Assembly: GCA_017445315.1 (NCBI GenBank)
Contig: JAFSUI010000015.1
Span: forward strand, 1-39,013
DNA from: Bacillota bacterium
Lineage (GTDB): Bacteria > Bacillota > Clostridia > Peptostreptococcales > Anaerovoracaceae
Direction of reading: 5' to 3'
Length of the DNA: 39,013 nucleotides
The notes under the pieces were generated by a model. It ran no database searches and had not been told where the DNA came from. It worked only from the letters and a program-made list of their open reading frames with translations. Positions 32,918-39,013 of the stretch are shown here, piece after piece (positions within the stretch are counted from its first letter, which is position 1; each line of letters begins with the position of its first letter). A program made the translations under genes and the position numbers.

Positions 32918-35803
32918 TTATTTGCCGTGGCAGTTTTTGTATTTTTTGCCGCTGCCGCATGGGCATGGATCGTTACGGCCGACTTTTGGTTGTTCGCGTC
33001 TATATGTTTCGGGTTTTGTTTGGCGCGGAGGAATCGGGGTGTCCTTTGGAAGATTTTTTACTCCGCCTTTTCCGCCGGCGCTTCCGCCTGCTGCTCTTGC
33101 GGCGTTAATTGCGGCGGCCATGCGAGCCGCCTGGACGTCTTCATCTACATAGTCGTCCTTCTTTGCGTCGCCAACTATGATTACGCCGTTTCCGCGGTTG
33201 TCGGTTGTTTCAATCGTGATGCTATAGCAGTATCTTACGGTGTCTTCCTGGATGGCTCCGATCATTTCTTCAAACATATCAAAGCCTTCTTTGGCGTACT
33301 CTGCCGCAGGATCCATCTGACCGATTGCGCGTAGGCCGATGCCGGATTTCATTTGATCCATTGCATCGATATGCTCCTGCCACATATTATCTACGACACG
33401 CATAAGAATCATGCGCTCAACGTTTCTCATGTGAACTGCGCCGATTATATTTTCTTTTGCTTCATAGAGCTTGTCCAGTTCAGAGATGATATCGTCGCGT
33501 AGCGATTCCTTTGTTAGCGCGGCAATCTTGTCGTCGGTCCATTCCTTGACTTTGTATTCAGGAATGAGTTTCTTTAGATTCCTATCCAGACTCTCAAGGT
33601 CCCAGCCCTCAGGATATTTGCTATCCGATGTTGCGGACTCAATCATGGTATCAACGAGAGTATCTCTCATATTCATGATATAATCGCGAAGATCTTCACC
33701 AAAGAGAACCTTGCGGCGCTCCTCGTAAATGATTTCGCGCTGCTTGTTCATGACGTTGTCGTATTGGAGGACGTATTTTCTTATTCCAAAGTTCTTGGAC
33801 TCAACTCTCTTCTGAGCATTCTCGATTGACTTGGTGAGGATTCCCGCTTCAAGCGCCTGGTCCTCATCCATTCCCATCTTTCCAACTACGCCCTGCATGC
33901 GCTCTCCACCAAAGAGACGCATTAGCTCGTCTTCCATGGAGATGAAGAACTGCGTCATGCCCGGGTCTCCCTGACGTCCGGCACGGCCTCGGAGCTGATT
34001 GTCTATACGACGCGACTCGTGGCGCTCACTACCGATGATACAAAGTCCACCGAGTTCAACAACCTCGTCGTGCTCCTTATCTCTATCTTCTTTTATCTTT
34101 GCGAGTATCTCGTTATATTTATCCCTCGCGGCGTTTAGTTCAGGATCGTTTGACTTTGTTCTGCTAAGCGCAAACTCAACCTGCTCCGGCGTGAACTCCA
34201 GTTTCTCAAGTTCTTTACGCGCCTCAAACTCAGGGTTTCCGCCGAGGATGATATCCGTACCACGACCTGCCATATTGGTTGCGATTGTAACCTTGCCTTT
34301 GCGACCGGCCTCTGCAACTATCTCGGCTTCTTTGTCGTGCTGCTTTGCGTTAAGCACGTTATGCTTTACGCCGCGTCTGTTAAGCATCTCGGAAAGATGC
34401 TCGGATTTTTCTATTGAAATTGTACCCACAAGCACCGGCTGTCCCGTTTCATGGACCTCTGCGATTCTGTCTGCGATTGCTCTGAACTTTGCTTTCTCCG
34501 TCTGGTAAACAACGTCCGGAAGGTCGTCTCTTACAACAGGCTTGTTGGTTGGAATCTCCACTACGTCCATATTGTAGATTTCGCGGAATTCTTCTTCTTC
34601 GGTTTTTGCTGTACCGGTCATGCCGGCAAGCTTGTCGTACATACGGAAATAGTTCTGAAGTGTAATCGTTGCCATCGTCTTTGACTCGGATTTTACCTGA
34701 ACATGTTCCTTTGCTTCGATCGCCTGGTGGAGACCGTTGCTAAAACGGCGACCAAACATAAGACGTCCGGTAAATTCGTCAACGATTATTATCTCGCCGT
34801 CCTTTACGATATAATCAACGTCGCGCTCCATTGTGCTGTGAGCCTTCAGGGCCTGAACGACGTGATGGTTTATCTCCATATTTTCAGGGTCGCCATAAGT
34901 TTCAAGACCAAAGAACTTCTCAGCCTTCTTGATACCGCGCTCAGTCAGTGCAACCTGATTATCTTTTTCTTCGTAGATGAAGTCGTAGTTTTCTTCGTCG
35001 GGATCTTCCTCTGCACCGAGTGCCATGAGAGGTCCCTTCTTTTCTTTTATGATTCTCTTTCCGGAAAGAGTTCTAACAAAATCATCAGCCTTCTGATAAA
35101 GCTCGGTCGATGGATCACCCTTAACAGAAATAATGAGCGGAGTCCTTGCTTCGTCTATCAGGATGGAGTCAACCTCGTCGATAATGGCATAATGAAGTTC
35201 TCTCTGCGCGAGGTTCTCTTTGTACTTTGCCATATTGTCGCGGAGATAATCAAAGCCAAATTCGTTATTTGTTCCGTAGGTGATGTCAGCGTTATATGCC
35301 GCGCGGCGCTCGTCGCTCTTTACTCCGTGAACGACAACTCCGACGGTGAGTCCGAGAAGTCTATAGATTCTTCCCATCCACTCAGCGTCTCGACGAGCGA
35401 GGTAATCGTTAACCGTAACAACGTGAACGCCCTTTCCTTCAAGTGCGTTAAGATATGCAGGAAGCGTCGCAACAAGTGTCTTACCTTCACCTGTTTTCAT
35501 TTCGGAAATTCTTCCTTGGTGAAGAACCATTCCGCCGATAATCTGAACAGGGAAATGTTCCATTCCGACCGCACGCCTTGCGGCTTCTCTACATACCGCA
35601 AAGGCCTCCGGCAGGATGTCATCAAGCGTCTCTCCTCCCGCAAGTCTCTGACGGAATGTCATGGTCATCATTCTTAACTCTTCGTCCGTTTTTTCGGGGA
35701 GCCCGAGTTCTTCTTTTAATGCGATGACTCTTTCCGCAACTGCTTCCATTTTTTTAACTTCTTTGGCGCTTGCATCACCAAAAAGCTTTTGAAATAAACC
35801 CAT
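32918..35803 (-). CDS. secA: Preprotein translocase ATPase SecA
   Basis: SecA drives secretory proteins through SecYEG. I place the start at ATG 35801-35803 ([26 protein letters not shown] upstream), giving 961 residues; the frame is open for many codons further upstream, which do not resemble SecA. Walker A is MKTGEGKT, Walker B is [18 protein letters not shown], the second helicase half has [12 protein letters not shown] and [10 protein letters not shown]. The C-terminal zinc tail is complete: [21 protein letters not shown] Gly/Pro-rich linker precedes it. Insertions at ~250-300 and ~545-600 (Asp/Glu/Lys-rich) make it longer than the 841-residue Bacillus protein. It is followed by the MITE-like element and prfB. 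Confidence 0.97.
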   Translation of the reverse strand: MGLFQKLFGDASAKEVKKMEAVAERVIALKEELGLPEKTDEELRMMTMTFRQRLAGGETLDDILPEAFAVCREAARRAVGMEHFPVQIIGGMVLHQGRISEMKTGEGKTLVATLPAYLNALEGKGVHVVTVNDYLARRDAEWMGRIYRLLGLTVGVVVHGVKSDERRAAYNADITYGTNNEFGFDYLRDNMAKYKENLAQRELHYAIIDEVDSILIDEARTPLIISVKGDPSTELYQKADDFVRTLSGKRIIKEKKGPLMALGAEEDPDEENYDFIYEEKDNQVALTERGIKKAEKFFGLETYGDPENMEINHHVVQALKAHSTMERDVDYIVKDGEIIIVDEFTGRLMFGRRFSNGLHQAIEAKEHVQVKSESKTMATITLQNYFRMYDKLAGMTGTAKTEEEEFREIYNMDVVEIPTNKPVVRDDLPDVVYQTEKAKFRAIADRIAEVHETGQPVLVGTISIEKSEHLSEMLNRRGVKHNVLNAKQHDKEAEIVAEAGRKGKVTIATNMAGRGTDIILGGNPEFEARKELEKLEFTPEQVEFALSRTKSNDPELNAARDKYNEILAKIKEDRDKEHDEVVELGGLCIIGSERHESRRIDNQLRGRAGRQGDPGMTQFFISMEDELMRLFGGERMQGVVGKMGMDEDQALEAGILTKSIENAQKRVESKNFGIRKYVLQYDNVMNKQREIIYEERRKVLFGEDLRDYIMNMRDTLVDTMIESATSDSKYPEGWDLESLDRNLKKLIPEYKVKEWTDDKIAALTKESLRDDIISELDKLYEAKENIIGAVHMRNVERMILMRVVDNMWQEHIDAMDQMKSGIGLRAIGQMDPAAEYAKEGFDMFEEMIGAIQEDTVRYCYSITIETTDNRGNGVIIVGDAKKDDYVDEDVQAARMAAAINAARAAGGSAGGKGGVKNLPKDTPIPPRQTKPETYRREQPKVGRNDPCPCGSGKKYKNCHGK

Positions 35804-35929
35804 AATGTCCTCTCTCTTGTGCCGCACGCAAGATGGTTTCGGCACCCAGCATATTAATTCTTGCGCCGCCTTGCTTATTTGCAACGCGTTCCTACGCTCC
35901 TTGATCTTTACTGCGTCGATAGTTGCAGT

Positions 35930-36001
35930 GTATTTATTGTCCGCTTGCCCTTCTACCCTAAGGTCTTATTTATTGTCCGCTTGACCTTCTACCCTTAAGT
36001 T
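35930..36001. repeat. 36-bp tandem duplication of the 3' end of the CNNM gene
   Basis: TATTTATTGTCCGCTTG is followed by (C/A)CCTTCTACCCT in two copies 36 bp apart (35930-35965 and 35966-36001). The inner copy encodes the last codons and stop ([13 protein letters not shown]). The outer copy repeats them downstream of that stop, with TAA changed to TAC. From there the same frame stays open through to the secA start. Confidence 0.85.
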
Positions 36002-37237
36002 CAGTTCGAGAGCTTTTCTGTCGTCTGCCTTTGTTACAAGAACTCTGAAGAGCTTGTCTCCAATCTTATATTCAAATCTGTCTCCGCGCTTTGGGAGATG
36101 GTCGAGAATTATCGCAGCCCAACCGTTTACCGTGGTCGCGTCTATATCTCCGATCTCCTCTCCAAAGAATTCAAATAGATTCTCCACGTTCGCAGAGCCG
36201 AGCACCCTATACGTTCCGTTCTGCATAAGCGTTATGTCGCGCTCTGCAACGGTGTCACTCTCGTCATAGATTTCTCCGACGAGTTCTTCGATTATATCTT
36301 CCGCTGTGACTAGGCCTGATGTTCCGCCGTACTCGTCAACAACAACCGCCATGCGGCTTTTGCTCTCCTGAAGCTTTCTCAAAAGCTCTGCGGCCCTCAT
36401 TGACTCAGCAACATAGATTACAGGCTTAACCATATCTGCGACAGTTTTCTCGCCGCGGTAGATATAATTGTAGAAATCCTTCTGAGCCAGCACGCCGATT
36501 ATCGTATCAAGATCATCCTCATAGACAGGAAGCCTTGAGTAACCGGTGTCCCTAAAGAGCGCGTCTATCTCTTTTATGTCTGTGTCAATCTCGACCGCTT
36601 CTATTTCAACACGCGGCGTCAAAATATCTTGCGCCTGGAGCTCGCTGAAACCAATTGCGTTTTGGATGAGCTCGTTCTCGCGCTCACCGATCCCGCCTGT
36701 AACAAAGGCTTCATCGACAATCGTTACGAGTTCGTCTTCGGTAATCTTTTGATTTCCTCCGGTTTTAAAGACTATGTTTAATAGTTTCTTCCACTGTCCA
36801 AAAATCCAGTTGATTGGCATCAGGATTATTCTCAGCGCATTGATAAGCGGCGCCGAGAACATTGCAAATTTCTCCGGGTATTCCTTGGCGAGACTCTTTG
36901 GCGTAATCTCTCCAAAAATCAAAACGACCACGGTGGTGACTATTGTGGCAATAGTCGCCCCGTAGGGTCCGTACAGCTTGACGAACAGCACTGTTGCTAC
37001 CGCAGTAGTTGCAATGTTTACAAGGTTATTGCCTATCAGAATCGTGGAAAGAAGATTGTCGTAATTCTGTTCCAGGTGAAGAACACGCTTGGCTTGTTCG
37101 TCGCCCGCGTCTGCTTTGTTCTTGATTCTGATTCTGTTAAGTGACGTAAAGGCCGTTTCAGTCGCCGAGAAATAGGCCGATAATAGTAATAGCCCTATAA
37201 TTAACGCGACCGACGGCATGATACTGTGACCGTCCAT
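35966..37237 (-). CDS. CNNM/CorC (HlyC)-family membrane protein with CBS pair
   Basis: The 423-residue protein has the DUF21/CNNM membrane domain (residues ~1-180) with the typical start LLLSAYFSATETAFTSLNRI and GEITPKSLAKEYP. A CBS pair (~205-330) follows, with VPVYEDD-like RLPVYEDDLDTIIGVLAQKD and RMAVVVDEYGGTSGLVTAED. The CorC/HlyC transporter-associated domain ends it (~345-420). Members of this family are linked to Mg2+ efflux or resistance; older databases call them hemolysins, without good evidence for lysis. The frame and strand continue into secA after a 3' tandem duplication. No convincing ribosome site lies upstream of ATG 37237; a second ATG six codons in is possible. Confidence 0.9.
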   Translation of the reverse strand: MDGHSIMPSVALIIGLLLLSAYFSATETAFTSLNRIRIKNKADAGDEQAKRVLHLEQNYDNLLSTILIGNNLVNIATTAVATVLFVKLYGPYGATIATIVTTVVVLIFGEITPKSLAKEYPEKFAMFSAPLINALRIILMPINWIFGQWKKLLNIVFKTGGNQKITEDELVTIVDEAFVTGGIGERENELIQNAIGFSELQAQDILTPRVEIEAVEIDTDIKEIDALFRDTGYSRLPVYEDDLDTIIGVLAQKDFYNYIYRGEKTVADMVKPVIYVAESMRAAELLRKLQESKSRMAVVVDEYGGTSGLVTAEDIIEELVGEIYDESDTVAERDITLMQNGTYRVLGSANVENLFEFFGEEIGDIDATTVNGWAAIILDHLPKRGDRFEYKIGDKLFRVLVTKADDRKALELNLRVEGQADNK

Positions 37238-37330
37238 AGTATTTTGTTTTTAAAAAATCCTTTCTTTTCTGTGCTTCTGTTATTCTGTGCTCCGCGATGC
37301 CGCTAGTTTAAACGCACCGCATGCGTGCGG

Positions 37331-37526
37331 TTTTACTCCGCGGCGCCCTGCGTTTTATTCCGCGGCGCCCTGCGTTTTACTGCACGGCGCCCTGCGTTTT
37401 ACTCCGCGGCGCCCTGCGTTTTACTCCGCGGCGCCCTGCGTTTTATTCCGCGGCGCCCTGCTTTTTTTCCGCGGCGCCCTGCTTTTTTTCCGCGGCGCCC
37501 TGCGTTTTACTGCACGGCGCCCTGCG
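37331..37526. repeat. 22-bp GC-rich tandem array (9 units)
   Basis: Nine head-to-tail units of 21-22 bp run TTTTACTCCGCGGCGCCCTG then CG. Each has a T-rich half and a GC half with the palindromes CCGCGG and GGCGCC. Variants in order are ACTCC, ATTCC, ACTGC, ACTCC, ACTCC, ATTCC, TTTCC, TTTCC, ACTGC, suggesting block duplication. Open frames across the array on both strands are side effects of the repeat. It lies ~90 bp upstream of the CNNM gene start. Confidence 0.95.
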
Positions 37527-37569
37527 ACAAAGAGCTTTATTGGCAACATTCTAGCATATATATGTGTAG

Positions 37570-37622
37570 AAATAAAGAAGGCGCTGTAGAAGACGCCGTG
37601 TATGGCGTCTTGCAGCGGCGCG
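37570..37622 (-). terminator. Terminator downstream of the S41 peptidase and the 92-bp array C
   Basis: On the minus strand CGCTG and AAGACGCC pair with GGCGTCTT and CAGCG (6-nt loop), followed by CCTTCTTTATTTCT. The tail is like that of the tRNA-Thr terminator. If used, array C would lie in the 3' untranslated part of the S41 transcript. Confidence 0.65.
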
Positions 37623-37641
37623 GTTTGACGAGCCACAATGG

Positions 37642-38000
37642 TTTTCTGTGGCAGGGGCGCTTTGTCGTTCAATTTCCCGTGGCAAAGGCACTATTCTGCA
37701 CTTTTGCCACAGGTTTTGGCTTTGCCTCGCTTGTTTTCTGTGGCAGAAGCGCTTTTTGGTTCAATTTCCCGTGGCAAAGGCGCTAATCTGACCTTTTGCC
37801 ACAGGTTTTGGCTTTGCTTCGCTTGTTTTCTGTGGCAGAGGCGCTTTTGGGTTCAATTTCCCGTGGCAAAGGCACTATTCTGCACTTTTGCCACAGGTTT
37901 TGGCTTTGCTCTTGTGGCTTTTCTGTGGCAGGGGCGCTTTATCGTTCAATTTCCCGTGGCAAAGGTGCTGTTTTGCCTTTCTGCCACAGGTTTTGCTGCC
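37642..38000. repeat. 92-93-bp tandem hairpin repeat, array C (4 copies, last incomplete)
   Basis: Copies begin with TTTTCTGTGGCA at 37642, 37734, 37826 and 37919 (periods 92, 92, 93). Each has CTGTGGCA and TGCCACAG, a perfect 8-bp inverted pair, plus an internal CCCGTGGCAAAGG. Read from CACTTTTGCCACAG, a 25-base loop separates TGCCACAG from CTGTGGCA, like the 26-base loop of array B read from CACTTTTGCGAG. The period and the CACTTTT anchor tie it to arrays A and B at the other end of the window. It is non-coding and lies just downstream of the S41 gene. Confidence 0.9.
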
Positions 38001-38030
38001 TCGATAGCCCGTATAATCCGGATGGCTTTC

Positions 38031-38954
38031 CTACAGTTCCGATGGATTTTGTTGAATGTCTGGAAGGATGCCGCTTCCGATGAATTCGGTTCCATCAAGC
38101 AGGCGATACCCGACGGAAACCACTTGGGCGCGTCCGCCACATCGCAGGCTGATTAAATATGGCGACCCGGTAGAGCCAAAAGTTGCCTCGCCAATCAATG
38201 TCGCACGGTTGTTGCTTTTGAACATGGCCGTGAAATCTTCAGCTGCAGACATAGTCTTCTTTGAAATCAGAAGCTGCACTGGTCCGTCATAAATTGCCAC
38301 ATTGTCCTCCGAGCCATGTGTGTCCAAATATGTCTCATACTTTGTTCGACGCATCTCATTTTTTGCGTCCTCTACATCTTCCTCTGTCATCAATCCATCG
38401 TCAATATAACGACGAAGCCTCTCTTCGCTATCTCTCACGAGCTGGCTCGCACTGGCGGCATCAACGGCCTTCCGTATCTGCGTCCATTTTTGACATCCGT
38501 GGAATACTCCCGAGATAAAAAGTTCGGCAACCTTGGCACCATAGAAGGTATTGCCTCCGATATTGTCACGAATATCTAATCGCACCATCGAAACGTCCGG
38601 ATTCTCAGTCAGCAACTTCCTGACATAGTCAGAATGATCAAATAAAAATTCATTGATCTTTATGGTCAACACATCGCCTTCGATTGTATGCGACGGTTCA
38701 TCCGGGCGAACAAAGGGCTTCGCTTCCTTGAATGGTTCCGGCGGAATATATTTGGTGTGCCCATCGCCCAAGCTGCCCGTGAATTCTACGAGAAGGTTGT
38801 GAAACTCGCCCTCGTCTTCTGTCGCGAGGACTTTGCCTAGATATGCATAATACTGTTCATCCCAATCAAACGGCAAACGACCAAAGTAAGGAAATTGCTC
38901 TTGCACGGCCGCCCAAATAGCCGAAATGTCATAAATCATGTCAGCTTTGTTCAT
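38031..38954 (-). CDS. S41-family (C-terminal-processing-like) peptidase
   Basis: The 307-residue protein has the S41 fold. It has GSLGDGHTKY (residues 60-69), the core strand RLDIRDNIGGNTFYGA (125-140), the nucleophile region KKTMSAAEDFTAMF with S236, and GEATFGSTGSP (255-265). S41 enzymes cut proteins near C-termini using a Ser/Lys or Ser/His/Glu arrangement. This one lacks a signal peptide, membrane anchor and PDZ domain, so it should be cytoplasmic and closer to stand-alone tail-specific peptidases than to CtpA. The substrate is unknown. GGGAGG precedes ATG 38954 at good spacing. Its stop is 31 bp from the end of repeat array C, and its upstream side is a 9-bp microsatellite. Confidence 0.85.
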   Translation of the reverse strand: MNKADMIYDISAIWAAVQEQFPYFGRLPFDWDEQYYAYLGKVLATEDEGEFHNLLVEFTGSLGDGHTKYIPPEPFKEAKPFVRPDEPSHTIEGDVLTIKINEFLFDHSDYVRKLLTENPDVSMVRLDIRDNIGGNTFYGAKVAELFISGVFHGCQKWTQIRKAVDAASASQLVRDSEERLRRYIDDGLMTEEDVEDAKNEMRRTKYETYLDTHGSEDNVAIYDGPVQLLISKKTMSAAEDFTAMFKSNNRATLIGEATFGSTGSPYLISLRCGGRAQVVSVGYRLLDGTEFIGSGILPDIQQNPSEL

Positions 38955-38977
38955 TTTTACCTCCCGCCCAATGCTTG

Positions 38978-39013
38978 TTGCTATTGTTGCTATTGTTGCT
39001 ATTGTTGCTATTG
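38978..39013. repeat. 9-bp microsatellite (at least 4 units, runs off the window)
   Basis: TTGCTATTG is repeated exactly four times up to the last base of the window. The first unit lies 24 bp upstream of the S41 peptidase start codon, so the tract lies in its leader or promoter. The minus-strand reading contains TAG in every unit in one frame. Confidence 0.95.

Noticed and set aside
34703-35677. Long plus-strand open frame (324 codons) opposite secA
   Set aside because: It is antisense to an unmistakable secA, has no family features and its length follows from the codon bias of the gene on the other strand.
35804-35884. SecA with 27 extra N-terminal residues
   Set aside because: SecA proteins begin near MGLFQKLFG; the extension is the read-through frame from the duplicated CNNM gene end.
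37287-37786. Overlapping plus-strand open frames encoding repeated Pro/Arg/Ala/Phe peptides
   Set aside because: They are translations of the 22-bp GC-rich array in three frames, and continue into the 92-bp array; there is no ribosome site or recognisable protein.

Overview
The window looks like chromosomal DNA of an anaerobic, low-to-moderate GC member of the Bacillota, most likely class Clostridia. The evidence is the rho - DUF1385 (YqhQ) - prmC order, the secA-prfB pair with a programmed frameshift in prfB, a VanRS-like two-component system, strong GGAGG-type ribosome binding sites, an NAD-dependent 3-hydroxybutyryl-CoA dehydrogenase of the butyrate type, and a full Opp peptide importer. 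I cannot name genus or family from sequence alone. Most genes lie on the minus strand. Only four (a small membrane protein, a LytS-like kinase, thrS and a D-2-hydroxyacid dehydrogenase) lie on the plus strand.

Layout. 1-1894: minus-strand accessory genes (truncated AraC-type regulator, ParB-like protein, GNAT acetyltransferase, DNA-3-methyladenine glycosylase Tag). 1895-2652: no gene, but two adjacent arrays of 92-bp hairpin repeats. 2653-6721: tRNA-Thr(CGT) with its own promoter and terminator, then (in transcription order) rho, yqhQ and prmC as a tight operon. 6897-10934: small membrane protein, orphan sensor kinase and a TGS-less threonyl-tRNA synthetase. 10935-11216: a long hairpin between convergent genes. 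11217-16796: response regulator, kinase, a remnant of a phenylacetate-CoA-ligase-like gene, a CtpE-like P-type ATPase and a PrsW protease. 17066-18037: hydroxyacid dehydrogenase, followed by a second copy of the convergent hairpin element. 18279-27353: oppA, attenuator-like terminator, oppB, oppC, oppD, oppF and a DUF3899 membrane protein; OppC, OppD and OppF carry large insertions and OppA is unusually long. 27541-31401: hbd, then the tldD/tldE protease pair. 31501-37237: CNNM/CorC-type membrane protein, secA and prfB, with a MITE-like element between secA and prfB. 37238-38030: no gene, but a 22-bp GC-rich array, a terminator and a third array of 92-93-bp hairpin repeats. 38031-39013: S41-family peptidase and a 9-bp microsatellite running off the window edge.

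Most of the genes are housekeeping: translation (thrS, tRNA-Thr, prmC, prfB; PrmC methylates the release factor made by prfB), transcription termination (rho), secretion (secA), peptide uptake and peptide processing (opp, tldDE, S41, PrsW). The unusual content is non-coding. Three tandem arrays share a 92-bp period, a CACTTTT anchor and array-specific self-complementary arms. Two convergent intergenic regions carry the same hairpin core (identical 36- and 32-nt arms) inside outer stems that differ between loci by compensatory changes. These two repeat families are the best candidates here for something undescribed.
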